From Parachlamydiales bacterium (GTDB lineage Bacteria; Chlamydiota; Chlamydiia; Chlamydiales; SM23-39): 44,353 nucleotides of DNA. Each line of letters starts with the position of its first letter. Position 1 is the stretch's first letter. The notes under the pieces are model-generated. The model was not told where the DNA came from. It made no database searches and saw only the letters and a program-made list of their open reading frames with translations. Position numbers and translations under genes: made by a program. Below are positions 1-10,280 of the stretch, one piece after another. The stretch lies in assembly GCA_015661075.1 (NCBI GenBank), contig JACVQJ010000020.1, positions 1 through 44,353 on the forward strand. Reading direction: 5' to 3'.

Positions 1-235
1 TTTTGGAATTTTTAGATTGTCTTCCCAGAGACGTTTTGGGGTAATTTAACTTCCTGATGAAAATTTTCTCCTAGGAAAATTCTTCATCGGGAATGGCTCC
101 GATAACGATACATACACCTATTCTGTCAGCACGGCCCCCGCTCTCAATGGTCTGGGCGTCAAGTTTTATTATTACACGTCGCCCACGAGCAGCCAACAAA
201 GCTTCGTTCCTCTTGCAGCGGGAAACACAGATCCC

Positions 236-496
236 GTGAGCGTATATGTCGATCCTGCACACCTGTTTCAGGTAGAGTTTACGTATAATTCCCAAAAATA
301 TTTGTACAATATCAACTTGCAAAGGCAATTAACGCTTCCGCTTTCTCCTGAAAACCCATACTCATCAGTCGACCAGCAATTGATCGAGGGAGTCGTTTTT
401 CAGATGCCGATTCCGGACTTGTCGCCATCCACGCATGTGACAACGCCCAGCTTTTTGATCAAAGTAAATAGTACCCCTCCCCAATGGCCAGGATAA
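236..496 (+). CDS. Hypothetical protein, start uncertain, possibly a broken gene
   Basis: The frame ends at 496, ten bases before the autotransporter start, and could be co-transcribed with it. A GTG at 236 gives 86 residues, but the same frame is open back to 50, just after a TAA at 47-49, and that stretch also reads like protein (it is rich in Tyr, Ser, Thr and Asn, like the part after 236). I find no ATG, GTG or TTG between 50 and 236. The gene may therefore begin with an unusual codon, or be the 3' part of a gene broken by a frameshift near the left window edge. No family is recognised. The composition resembles a secreted or surface beta-rich protein. Confidence 0.35.
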   Translation: MSVYVDPAHLFQVEFTYNSQKYLYNINLQRQLTLPLSPENPYSSVDQQLIEGVVFQMPIPDLSPSTHVTTPSFLIKVNSTPPQWPG

Positions 497-506
497 AGGA
501 TGAATA

Positions 507-3500
507 ATGAACGTGAAATTACACAGTGTTTTCTTGTGCCTGGCTCTTCTTAGCTCGGAGCAGGTCTTTGGACAGGACGCCTGGGTTGGCGGAGGGGCTC
601 CAGATCCAACATCCATGAATCAGGCAAACAATTGGCTCAGCGGAATCCCCAGCTCAGGAGATGCTCTGAGATTCGTGGCGCCCGTGAACGGCTTTAACGT
701 GGTTCAAAATATTTCCAATCCGTTTAATCTTTCCCCTGCAGCGTCGTTCGCAGCCACCCCATCGATCTTCCTTCTTTCGAGTGCTGCGGATGGGTTTTCA
801 TTCAGCGGGTTTGCGTTTGCGGTGCAATCCGGATTCAGCGGGTTGATTAGCTGTGGAGGAGGATCTGTTCATTCCAATACGTTTGCCTGTCCGATCAGCG
901 TGCCGAGCGGCAGCACTCTGTACATTGGAGGCAATAACGCCGATGTGTTTTCAGGGGTCATTTCCGGAGATGGGAGTGTAGAGATCGGCCATGGTCCCGT
1001 GGTCTTGCAAGCAGTCAACACATATACAGGAGCAACGACTCTTTCTGGCAATGTAACCATTGCCGTGGCCAATGCAATTCCTCCTGCCTCTATTTTGGCT
1101 ATGTCGTCTTCCAATGGGACCGGGACCCTGACATTGAATGCCGATCAATCGGTGACGATCAATAGCGACATTGCGTCTGGTTCTCAAGTGACGATCGGCG
1201 CACATCATTTCACGGTGACCAATTTAGGAAGCAGCGTGACGTGGGCATCCTCGATTCAGGGAGGATTTCAAGGCACCTCCGGCCCTGGTGGGACTTTTGA
1301 GCTGGGAGCGGGAAGCGCAGGGAATACTTTAGCCCTGACGAATGGCAACACCTATAGCGTGAAGTCGCCGACTCAGACATTCATCGGCAATACGATTGTG
1401 TCAGGAGGGACTTTGCAAGCGAAAAGTGAGTCAGCTCTCGGACAAAACTCGAATCTTTCGATTGCTGCCGGCGCCATGCTGGATCTGTCGCCACTCGTCG
1501 CGATTAATCCGAGTTATAACGTATCTTTCAACCAGGTATCCGGCGCAGGGTCTTTGCTGTTAGGAAGCTCTACTGCAGCGACCCTTCCCATTGTTTTTGT
1601 CTACGATGGAGGGGTTACATTTTCCGGTTCGATCGATGGAAAAGCCGGTATTACTTACGCCGCTGCGAACACATGGACGCTTTCTCAGTTCGCGAGCGCT
1701 TCCTCATATGTGGGCCCTGTGATTTTGTCAGGAGGAGGAACTTTCGCTGTCAACGGATTGCCATCGGGGGTTAGCTCCATCTCCATTCAGTCAACAGCAG
1801 GGAGTACGCTTCGGGCAACGCAAGCTTTTTCAGCCAGTACTCCAATGACTTTTGCTCTCAATGGAGTGATCGATACGCAGGCGTTCAATGTTGCTCTTGG
1901 TGGAGTCATTCAGGGCGGCGGAGGATTGCAGAAAAATGGAGCCGGGACGCTGACTCTTTCTGCAAACAATAGTTACTCAGGACCGACAACCGTTGCAGCG
2001 GGAACGTTGTCTATCACCAACGCAGCGACGGGTGTTCTCAATAGCGCAATCTCCCAATTTGTTGTGAATAGCGGCACATTAAACGCTCCGGCCGGATCCA
2101 ATTCATTAACGATTGGATATTTAAGCGGAACGGGAGGAGTGGTCAGCCTGGGCTCGAATACATTGCAAATCCGGCATGGCGACGGACCGACCCCTGCACA
2201 AACGAGTTTTGCAGGACTATTTTCAGGATCTGGAAGTTTGAGTATTGCGGGGACTTTAACGGCAAGCACTGCTCTGGCGCCCAATACCCACCTATTCGAT
2301 AGTTATACAGGCCCCTTGACATTAGGCATTACGGGAATTGACAGCGGAACTCTTGCCATTTCAACATTAGGCACTGTGTCGCAGCTCAATTTCAGTTCTA
2401 TTTCGGGGACGTTGCATTTGACTGACAACGTCACTTTCTTAAACCCCGTTATTATTGCAGCCCCCGCTACGGGTACTTTCCAAATCGATTCCGGAAAGAC
2501 ATTAACGCTGAATGGAGCCATTACAGGAATCAGCGGCACGACGCTGGCTACAGCAGGGTCTGGAACGGTTGTGCTCAATGCGGCCAATGCCGGGTTTGTG
2601 GGCGCTGTGAACGTGGGTGGCGGAACATTGCGATTAACCAATGCAAACGCCCTCGGATCTGCTACGACTGTAAAGATTGCTTCGACAGGAACGCTGGACT
2701 TAAATGGCCATTCCGCATCGATCGAGCAACTGCTCGGACTTGTCAGTCCAGGCGATCCGGGAGCGCAGGTGACGCTGGGAGCCGGCACTTTGACCATTAT
2801 GAATGGGGAATCGGCGTTCCCATTCTATGGGACCATTTCAGGAGCAGGGAATGTGGTGTTGAAAGGCGCCGGTACATCTCCCACGTTCATTGGAACCAAT
2901 ACATATGCGGGAACCACAACCATCCAGGAGGGAGTCTTTTTCAATACACAGAATTTGGGATCTTCCTCTTCTTATATATTTTCAGGAGGATCAACAGGCG
3001 GGGGAACCCTCACAATTGGAAGCAGCTGCACATCGACTGCCACGATTTCCATCAATGCTGCTACTCCTGCGACGTTCAGTACCAATACATACGACCTGAC
3101 ATTGAGCGGCAACATCACTTCTGCGGATGCGACGGCATCTTTCATAAAAAATGGAGAGGGAACGCTCACTCTCACAGGAGACAATACGGGGTTTACAGGT
3201 GTGTTGACTTTGCAAGGAGGCATCTTGAATGTGCCGACAGTCAATGCGCTGGGCAATCCTGCCCATCTTCTGTCGCAGCAATTTTGCGCGACATTGCAGG
3301 CGGGCGCTGATCTTGCCCTCACTCCCAACTGGATCGTCGCAACGACAGGGACTCTCGACACAAATGGGCATAATGTCACCTATTCCGGAAACATCATTCC
3401 TCAGGCGTATGCAGATCTTCAATCCACCATCGGCGGATCGCTCTTCGGAGGCTTCAACAAAACAGGTGTCGGCGTTTTAACGCTGACGGGAACAAACACG

Positions 3501-6500
3501 TACAACGGAACCACGAGTATATTGAATGGAACTCTCGTAGCAAACCCCACCTCATTTCCAACGTCCGTGACGCCGGAACATGGCGCGCTAACGACCAAAG
3601 TTCTCATATTTAATGCAGCAGCTCAGGGCGCTTTTGCGACATTTAAGGCATCGAGCGATTTCGCGGATTTTCCTCAGGTGATCTTTTTTTCGAATGGAAC
3701 CATCGACACAGATGTCCACGCCATTACAGCCAACCACATCATTTCTGGAGGGTCGTCGTATACGATCACGAAAGCAGGAGCAGGAACTCTCACGTTCTCC
3801 GGCGCCAATATTTATACGGGACCTACGCATGTCACTGCAGGAACCCTGCAGGCAGGTGTTGCATCGACGCCCACATCGGGCGCTTTTGGCGTTAACTCGG
3901 CCATCACCGTGGACTCCGGAAAGACCCTGGCCCTCAATGGATTTAGCAATGCGATCGGAACATTGGCGGGCAGCGGCAATGTGACATTAGGCGCGGCTAC
4001 GCTGACGATCAGCAATCCCAGCGCAAGCAGCCTCTCGTTTTCAGGTCCAATCACAGATGGCGCAGCGGGAGGGGGACTCACCATTTCTAGCGGAAGCCTC
4101 GCTTTAACAGGCGCGAATAATTATTCGGGAACGACAACGATTGCAGCGGGTGCGACGTTAAGTTTGAATAATGCGGCCAATTCGGTTGGTACCGTTTCTA
4201 GTGCGGGAACTTTAACACCTCTCCAACCCGTCTCAGTGACAAACTACACACAAACCTCTACGGGGACGCTGGATTTATCCAACATTTTGACTTATCCGGG
4301 AACCGGAGTGATTGATGGGGCGGGCACTGCATCGTTTGCGGGGACGTTGATTTTATCACACCAATTACCTTCTTCAAACGCGGTTCTTTTGCAATATGTA
4401 TCCAGATCGGGAACATTTGGAACGGTGATGAATCTTCCGAGTGGAACGACGATTTCCTATGATGCGACACAAACCATTTGGGATGTTTCTGGATCCTCGG
4501 CGTGTGCGGCAACATGGAGCAGTATCATCGCCGGAAACTGGGGGGCGACGGGGAACTGGTCGCCGGCCTGCGCTCCCGGAGTGAATAATGCTGCAGGACT
4601 CTATGATGATCAAGCGACTTTATCAAATTTGCCGGGGCATCCGGCATTGACAGTGACCATGGCCGATAGCGCTGGAACAGCTGCGCAAGATGTCACATTG
4701 GGTCTTCTGGTTTTGGGGGACACGGCCGTGGGGACGACCCAATATACCATTCAAGCGTTTGGAGGAGGAACGACGGGCCTGATCACGATGGGGGCTCCGA
4801 GCGGTGTTGTCCCCGAGATCTATGTCTATCAGGGATTGCATACGATCCAGGCGCCGCTGGCCCTTTCCAAAGATACCACGATTCTCTCTCAAACGGCTGA
4901 CGCGGCCTTGACCATTTCCGGCGCTGTGACTTTAGGTTCGAGTACGCTGACGATGCAAAATAATTTTGCGTCGCCGACCGGAGTCATCTCGATCTCTGGA
5001 GACGTTGTTGGCTCAGGAGGCATGGCTATTGCCGGGGGCACTCTGAATTTGACAGGGTCGAATGGATTTACCGGCGGCCTGGCAATTTCAAATGGCGCGA
5101 TTGCCATCGTCAATGCTTCGGCCGCGATCCCCAGCACGGTGACATTTACAGGGCCAGGAACTCTGCGAGCTTCTGCTGGTCTAGCTGCTTTGCCTGCGAT
5201 TGTTTTTACGGACGCCGGCACACTTGATACAAATGGTTTCGCGATAGCTGCAACGGGTGTGATTTCGGGATCCGGCAGTTTGACCAAAGCCGGAGCCGGA
5301 GTTTTGACGGTTTCAGGCGCCAACATATACACAGGGGCCACTACCGTTTCTGCAGGGACATTGCTGGCAGGCGTTGCTACGACCGCGACAACGGGAGCTT
5401 TTGGCGTCGGATCTGCGGTGACGGTCAGCGGCGGCGCAACGCTGGGGTTGGGGACATTTAATAATACGGTGGGAAGTATAACGGGCGCAGGATCTGTGAA
5501 TTTAGGTTCTGGAACACTCACGATTAGCAACGGAGGAGGAAATACCCTCTCCGGGGCGATTACCGGGAGTGGAGGACTTACATTATTGAGCGGCATACAG
5601 ATTTTGAGCGATGCCAATGGATATACGGGAACAACCCAGATTTCTGGTGGGACTTTGCGAGCCGGAGTGATCACAAACGCCTTTGGGAGCTCTTCCCCTG
5701 TTGTCCTCCTGGATTCAGGCGTTTTGGACCTCGATAGCAATAGCAATACGATCGGGAGTCTTTCGAGCAGCAGCACCACCTCCTCCGTTCTGCTAGGGTC
5801 GGGGACATTGACGATCAATGCCCCATCTGGCCAAAACTTCCAGGGCGTGATTTCGGGAACGGGAGGAGTCACATTGAACGGGTCCGGCACTCAAACGCTG
5901 GGAGGAGCCAACACCTATACCGGAGCTACCGCAGTATCGGCAGGCACTTTGCAAGCAGCGATTTCCTCCACTTTTTCAGGCTCTACGCAGACATCCGGAG
6001 CATTCGGGGTGGGTTCGACGGTCACAGTCAGTCCCGGAGCGTTTTTGGCTCTGGCCAATAACAATCAGACGACGATTGGAACATTATCCGGCGCCGGCGC
6101 TGGCGGCGTGACGCTGGGATCTTCAGCTGTTTTGACGATTGCCAATGGAGGTGCGCAAACATTTTCAGGCGCTATTTCGGGAAGTGGCGGGATCGCTCTC
6201 TCTTCCGGCGTATTGACATTGAGCGGAGGCAACGGATACCTGGGACCCACGACGGTAACGGGGGGAACATTAAAGGCGGGATCTGCGACAGCCTTCGGAA
6301 GTGGATCTACTGTCACTGCGGCGTCAGCAGCCACACTCGATTTTCAGGGAAATGCAGTGACCGTCGGAGATCTGGCCAATTACGGAACGGTTTTGGCGGG
6401 AAATACCATCCATACGGCGACGTATACCCAAGATGCAGGGGCGGTGCTGAATCTGACGATCACGGCGCCGGGAGTGGCTCCCTATGGAAACATTATATCG

Positions 6501-8921
6501 AGCGGCGCTCTGGTATTAAGCGGGACGCTAGATATTACGACGGGCGGAAGTCTTTCGAACAACATTGTTCTGTTGCAGGGATCTTCCCGTTCGGGGCGAT
6601 TTACAACGCCTCCGGCCGGATATTCGCTGCAATATAGCCCCAAAACGGTGAGTCCTGCAACAGTGACTTTAATTGCGGCGTCTTGCACAGGGAAATGGAT
6701 CTCATCTGCTGCGAGCGCCTATTGGAACGTATCCGGCAATTGGGAAGGGGGCTGTATTCCGGGGATTTCGTCTCCTGCTTATGACGTAGCGACGTTTGAT
6801 ACCGTTGCGCATACAGATGTTGCCGTCTCTTTAAGCGATGGCTCGGCGGCCGCGGTCCCGCTTCTTACGCAGATCGTTTTTGATACGGCTGACACATCCT
6901 TTACCATTCAGCCTTTTGCGGGAGGCCCCGGATCTTTCCTTCAATTTGAAGATAGCGCTGAACGGACTCCAACGATCGATGTCTTGGCGGGCAGCCACAC
7001 GATCAATGCCAATATCGAGGGGGAGACTGCCTCGGTGGTAGGGATCATCAATCTGGTGCAAGGAACGCAGCTGACATTGGGCGGCAACTGTTCGATCACG
7101 AATCTGGCCAATCTAACGATTACTGATGAGGGGGGAGCCGGCACGTTGGTCAACAATGGATATATCATGCCATCAGCCGCCGTCATTGAGGGAAATACGA
7201 TCACCAATGCTGGCTGGATTGCGACGGGCGCCGGGGATCTGACGATTCAGGGAACGGCCGATGTGACCAATACAGGGCTTCTCTATTCTTTTGCCTCATT
7301 CAGCATGAGCGACGGCAGCGTCGCGAACCAGAAATTCATTTTGAGCGATACGGCGGCTATCTCAGGGGGAACGCTGGTCAATAGCGGAGATCTTTCGACG
7401 AATTCAATTGTGATGAGCGGCGGCAGTGTGACCAATACCGGATTGATCACGACATTGCCTTTTGTTCTTTCGGGGGGCTCTCTGACCAATTCTGGGTTAA
7501 TCACGACGAGCACTTTTACCGAAACCGGATCGGCGCAAATGAACATTGGAGTGCTGAATGTGTCGAGTTTTGGAGCGATCACAGCAGATACCGCGAGCGT
7601 TTCAGGATCGCTCGTCGTCACAGCTCTGCCCGGTTTTGCCATGTCCGATGGGCAAACCGTCGATCTGATCACCGCGGCCGGCGGAGTGACCCCCTCCTTT
7701 ACATCTGTTTCGTTTCAAAATTTCCCAGCGAACACCATCCCGAGCCTGGTTTATTTGCCAGGAGCTGTTCAGTTAGACGTCCGCGAAGCCCTTCCGGTCA
7801 ATCATGGAGCTCGTACGCATGCCGTGTTTAATTCGGTGGTTCAGCACAACTGCGTCATTACCACAAAATGCCAGCAGCTGCGCCATCGGATGAGTCCGCC
7901 GCCAACGGGACAAACGCTATCAGCGCGATCCACTCCTTTTTCAGAGGATGATCTGATTGCGCAAAATGAAGAAACCGCCTGGGAACCATATGTTCGTCAG
8001 AAGCAGGAACAGTTGGCCGAAAGAGTGTCTGCTCGGGAAGGCTTCGCCTGGAATGTCTACGCCGGGCCTGTCGCTTCAGCGGGAAGCGTGAATACCAAAG
8101 GCAGCCAGATTGGAATGGGCTATTCATCCTTCGGCGCTTTGACAGGATGTGATTATGTTTTTTCCGAGGAGGCATCGAATCTGATTTGGGCCGGCTTGGG
8201 CGCCATTCTTGAATACCGAAAAAGTTTTGTGCATTCGAGAGATGATTGGGGATCTTCGACCTCTGACCGGCTGCACGGCAGCCTATACTCTACGGTTGTT
8301 CCAAAATCACTCACCGATCTGGCCATCGAGGCAATTCTTGGCTTTGCCTACAATTGGGATCAGATGAAGCGCCATACCGGCATCAACAAACAGTCGACAG
8401 CGACCGGCAGGGCGGATGAAAAGATCTTTGACTGTTTGTTGGGAGTGGAATATCAGTTTTCTCGCCGCTCCTACGTGCGCATGCCGAAAAATTTATCCCT
8501 GACTCCGTTGATAACGTTGCAATATATCAACGACAGAATTGGCGGGTATACGGAGCATGGCGCGGGCATTTACAGTTTGCGCTACGATTCTCATACAATT
8601 CAATCGCTCACCAGCGTGCTGGGCACTCGTATCGCATATCTGTTCGAGGCCTCAAACTTTTCTCTTCGCGCAGAAATAGATGCGGGATGGCAAAGAGAAT
8701 ATTTGAATCGGAGTACAACAATCGGCTATACGGCATTCAACGTATCTAGCGCGCCTTTGACATCGGCCACCATTGCGCCGGGGCGCAACAGTCTGTTGTT
8801 GGGCATCGATTGGCTGGCGAGCAATAGCCAAGGATGGCAGCTGGAGGGAAGCGGCTATTTCCAATTCAATAGCCTTTTCTATGACACCTTCTTTTATCTG
8901 GGCTTCGGAAAGGAATTCTAA
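507..8921 (+). CDS. Giant type V autotransporter with PATR passenger (2804 aa)
   Basis: This is a very large surface protein predicted to export its own passenger through the outer membrane. Residues 1-22 form a Sec signal peptide. The passenger (about 23-2450) is built from many beta-helix repeats of the autotransporter-associated type, with cores such as GAGTLTLSGANTYTG followed by TTVSAGTLQAG. Three Trp-rich heads divide it into modules, at about residues 25-60, 1331-1365 and 2058-2095. The last two each carry a Cys pair around a W...NW motif. The third module ends in short Asn/Ser/Gly-rich repeats (SLTNSGLITT). A linker with two Cys leads to a C-terminal barrel (about 2510-2804) that ends in Phe, as barrel proteins do. 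The start at 507 has an AAAGGA site six bases upstream. Chlamydial Pmp proteins play a similar role, but their usual GGAI and FxxN repeats are not evident here. The passenger's function (adhesion or coat) is inferred. Confidence 0.9.
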   Translation: MNVKLHSVFLCLALLSSEQVFGQDAWVGGGAPDPTSMNQANNWLSGIPSSGDALRFVAPVNGFNVVQNISNPFNLSPAASFAATPSIFLLSSAADGFSFSGFAFAVQSGFSGLISCGGGSVHSNTFACPISVPSGSTLYIGGNNADVFSGVISGDGSVEIGHGPVVLQAVNTYTGATTLSGNVTIAVANAIPPASILAMSSSNGTGTLTLNADQSVTINSDIASGSQVTIGAHHFTVTNLGSSVTWASSIQGGFQGTSGPGGTFELGAGSAGNTLALTNGNTYSVKSPTQTFIGNTIVSGGTLQAKSESALGQNSNLSIAAGAMLDLSPLVAINPSYNVSFNQVSGAGSLLLGSSTAATLPIVFVYDGGVTFSGSIDGKAGITYAAANTWTLSQFASASSYVGPVILSGGGTFAVNGLPSGVSSISIQSTAGSTLRATQAFSASTPMTFALNGVIDTQAFNVALGGVIQGGGGLQKNGAGTLTLSANNSYSGPTTVAAGTLSITNAATGVLNSAISQFVVNSGTLNAPAGSNSLTIGYLSGTGGVVSLGSNTLQIRHGDGPTPAQTSFAGLFSGSGSLSIAGTLTASTALAPNTHLFDSYTGPLTLGITGIDSGTLAISTLGTVSQLNFSSISGTLHLTDNVTFLNPVIIAAPATGTFQIDSGKTLTLNGAITGISGTTLATAGSGTVVLNAANAGFVGAVNVGGGTLRLTNANALGSATTVKIASTGTLDLNGHSASIEQLLGLVSPGDPGAQVTLGAGTLTIMNGESAFPFYGTISGAGNVVLKGAGTSPTFIGTNTYAGTTTIQEGVFFNTQNLGSSSSYIFSGGSTGGGTLTIGSSCTSTATISINAATPATFSTNTYDLTLSGNITSADATASFIKNGEGTLTLTGDNTGFTGVLTLQGGILNVPTVNALGNPAHLLSQQFCATLQAGADLALTPNWIVATTGTLDTNGHNVTYSGNIIPQAYADLQSTIGGSLFGGFNKTGVGVLTLTGTNTYNGTTSILNGTLVANPTSFPTSVTPEHGALTTKVLIFNAAAQGAFATFKASSDFADFPQVIFFSNGTIDTDVHAITANHIISGGSSYTITKAGAGTLTFSGANIYTGPTHVTAGTLQAGVASTPTSGAFGVNSAITVDSGKTLALNGFSNAIGTLAGSGNVTLGAATLTISNPSASSLSFSGPITDGAAGGGLTISSGSLALTGANNYSGTTTIAAGATLSLNNAANSVGTVSSAGTLTPLQPVSVTNYTQTSTGTLDLSNILTYPGTGVIDGAGTASFAGTLILSHQLPSSNAVLLQYVSRSGTFGTVMNLPSGTTISYDATQTIWDVSGSSACAATWSSIIAGNWGATGNWSPACAPGVNNAAGLYDDQATLSNLPGHPALTVTMADSAGTAAQDVTLGLLVLGDTAVGTTQYTIQAFGGGTTGLITMGAPSGVVPEIYVYQGLHTIQAPLALSKDTTILSQTADAALTISGAVTLGSSTLTMQNNFASPTGVISISGDVVGSGGMAIAGGTLNLTGSNGFTGGLAISNGAIAIVNASAAIPSTVTFTGPGTLRASAGLAALPAIVFTDAGTLDTNGFAIAATGVISGSGSLTKAGAGVLTVSGANIYTGATTVSAGTLLAGVATTATTGAFGVGSAVTVSGGATLGLGTFNNTVGSITGAGSVNLGSGTLTISNGGGNTLSGAITGSGGLTLLSGIQILSDANGYTGTTQISGGTLRAGVITNAFGSSSPVVLLDSGVLDLDSNSNTIGSLSSSSTTSSVLLGSGTLTINAPSGQNFQGVISGTGGVTLNGSGTQTLGGANTYTGATAVSAGTLQAAISSTFSGSTQTSGAFGVGSTVTVSPGAFLALANNNQTTIGTLSGAGAGGVTLGSSAVLTIANGGAQTFSGAISGSGGIALSSGVLTLSGGNGYLGPTTVTGGTLKAGSATAFGSGSTVTAASAATLDFQGNAVTVGDLANYGTVLAGNTIHTATYTQDAGAVLNLTITAPGVAPYGNIISSGALVLSGTLDITTGGSLSNNIVLLQGSSRSGRFTTPPAGYSLQYSPKTVSPATVTLIAASCTGKWISSAASAYWNVSGNWEGGCIPGISSPAYDVATFDTVAHTDVAVSLSDGSAAAVPLLTQIVFDTADTSFTIQPFAGGPGSFLQFEDSAERTPTIDVLAGSHTINANIEGETASVVGIINLVQGTQLTLGGNCSITNLANLTITDEGGAGTLVNNGYIMPSAAVIEGNTITNAGWIATGAGDLTIQGTADVTNTGLLYSFASFSMSDGSVANQKFILSDTAAISGGTLVNSGDLSTNSIVMSGGSVTNTGLITTLPFVLSGGSLTNSGLITTSTFTETGSAQMNIGVLNVSSFGAITADTASVSGSLVVTALPGFAMSDGQTVDLITAAGGVTPSFTSVSFQNFPANTIPSLVYLPGAVQLDVREALPVNHGARTHAVFNSVVQHNCVITTKCQQLRHRMSPPPTGQTLSARSTPFSEDDLIAQNEETAWEPYVRQKQEQLAERVSAREGFAWNVYAGPVASAGSVNTKGSQIGMGYSSFGALTGCDYVFSEEASNLIWAGLGAILEYRKSFVHSRDDWGSSTSDRLHGSLYSTVVPKSLTDLAIEAILGFAYNWDQMKRHTGINKQSTATGRADEKIFDCLLGVEYQFSRRSYVRMPKNLSLTPLITLQYINDRIGGYTEHGAGIYSLRYDSHTIQSLTSVLGTRIAYLFEASNFSLRAEIDAGWQREYLNRSTTIGYTAFNVSSAPLTSATIAPGRNSLLLGIDWLASNSQGWQLEGSGYFQFNSLFYDTFFYLGFGKEF

Positions 8922-8970
8922 TTTACAGGGTTGGATGGCATTCTATTTTGGGAGTACATGAGGAAATAGA

Positions 8971-10182
8971 ATGTCCATGGGAAAAATTGTGGGTAGCATC
9001 ATGCTCGTGATGGGCATGATGATTGGCGGCGGGGTGTTGGCTCTGCCCATGGTGAGCGTAGGGTCGGGGTTCATTTCGATTATTTGTCTTTTGCTGTTTA
9101 TGTGGCTGCTCATGGTGGTCACCGGTTTTCTCTATCTGGAAGTGAATTTATCTCTTCCCCCCGGAAACAACAGCTTTACTTCCATGGCTTCGAACACATT
9201 GGGCCGTCCGGGCAAGATCGTTATGTTCATTAGCTATCTACTCCTCTTGTATGCGCTAGTCGCCGCCTATATTTCCGGCGGAGGGTCGTTATTGGGGCAG
9301 ATTTTGCTTTTGTGCGGCGTGCATCTTTCTTCCGCATGGAATTGCCTCTTGTTCGCAGGACTATTGGGCGCATTTGTCTGCCACGGAATTAAAGCGGTCG
9401 ATTACGTCAACCGAATGTTTTTTTCGATCAAAGCTTCCTTTCTTGTGCTCGCCCTGATATTGCTCACTCCGTATATTGATTTTTCAAACCCGCTCATCAA
9501 CCATGGAGAGCTAAAATATCTTTGGGCCGGCGTCCCCATCTTTTTATTTTCGTTCGGCTATCAGCCATTGATTCCCTCATTGACGAACTATCTCAACAGA
9601 GATCCCAAAAGCATCCGATTTGTCATTGTGACGGGAACGCTCTTGACCATGCTCATTTACGCATTTTGGATTCTTGAATTATGGAGTATTATCTCCATCG
9701 ATTCATTCATCGCTTTTGTGCAGGCCCAAGGCTCCACCGGCGAATTCATCGCTATGGCGATGAATTCGATTGAAAGCAAATGGGTGGGCTTTACCCTCAA
9801 TGGTTTTGCCAACGTGACCATTACGACCTCTTTTTTGGGAGTGAGTTTGAGCCTGTTCGATTTTCTGGCCGATGCCATTCCCCATCGGAGCGTGCGCTGG
9901 GGCCGAACCATTACCGCTCTCGTCACGTTTGTTCCGCCCATATGTTTTGCCATTTTTTATCCGCAAGGATTTATATTGGCGCTAGGCTACGCAGCGATTT
10001 GCGTGGCGTTTTCTCTCCTGATCCTGCCCGCGTTAATGGTCTGGCAGCTGCGGAAAAAATCGATGCCGCCCTCTTATCGCGTATTTGGAGGAAAACCTCT
10101 GCTCATCTTTGTGTTGCTGACAGGCCTGGTGCTGATTGTATTGCAGGTTTTGGCTTCGCGATTACCCATTTTCAGTGGTTAA
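8971..10182 (+). CDS. tyrP: Aromatic amino acid (tyrosine/tryptophan) permease family protein
   Basis: This is an inner membrane transporter of the hydroxy/aromatic amino acid permease family, 403 residues with about 11 membrane helices. The N-terminus carries the family signature around MGMMIGGGVLALP. It would import an aromatic amino acid from the host cytosol, which suits an auxotrophic intracellular bacterium. In C. trachomatis two tyrP copies lie next to a Bax-inhibitor-1 gene; here the BI-1 gene is about 3.5 kb away on the other strand, with three genes between. A GAGGAAA site at 8960-8966 supports the ATG at 8971. Substrate specificity cannot be read from the sequence. It follows the autotransporter by 49 bases. 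Confidence 0.88.
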   Translation: MSMGKIVGSIMLVMGMMIGGGVLALPMVSVGSGFISIICLLLFMWLLMVVTGFLYLEVNLSLPPGNNSFTSMASNTLGRPGKIVMFISYLLLLYALVAAYISGGGSLLGQILLLCGVHLSSAWNCLLFAGLLGAFVCHGIKAVDYVNRMFFSIKASFLVLALILLTPYIDFSNPLINHGELKYLWAGVPIFLFSFGYQPLIPSLTNYLNRDPKSIRFVIVTGTLLTMLIYAFWILELWSIISIDSFIAFVQAQGSTGEFIAMAMNSIESKWVGFTLNGFANVTITTSFLGVSLSLFDFLADAIPHRSVRWGRTITALVTFVPPICFAIFYPQGFILALGYAAICVAFSLLILPALMVWQLRKKSMPPSYRVFGGKPLLIFVLLTGLVLIVLQVLASRLPIFSG

Positions 10183-10224
10183 TAATCAGGTGTATGTCTC
10201 TGGCGCTCAGTTGATTGTTTTGTT

Positions 10225-10257
10225 AGACTTGATATAAGTCTAGTTATGTGTTAAATT
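10225..10257 (+). promoter_or_regulatory. Putative promoter and small palindrome before the ATPase gene
   Basis: TTGATA at 10229-10234 and TAAATT at 10252-10257 are spaced 17 bases apart and could be a sigma-70 type promoter for the ATPase. The same stretch holds a perfect palindrome, AGACTT-GATAT-AAGTCT (10225-10241), which might be an operator or chance. This is read by eye only. Confidence 0.3.
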
Positions 10258-10280
10258 AGCCTTAAAAAGAGGCTTAATTC

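Noticed and set aside
1..44. C-terminal end of an upstream gene (frame ending TAA at 42-44)
   Set aside because: Only 13 codons are visible, so neither frame nor identity can be judged.
2303..2797. Other long antisense frames in the autotransporter gene
   Set aside because: They arise from the same repetitive codon use and have no independent signals.
4889..5890. 333-codon open frame on the minus strand within the autotransporter
   Set aside because: It is antisense to clear passenger repeats; its Pro/Val/Ala-rich product mirrors the repeat composition, and it has no ribosome site or family.
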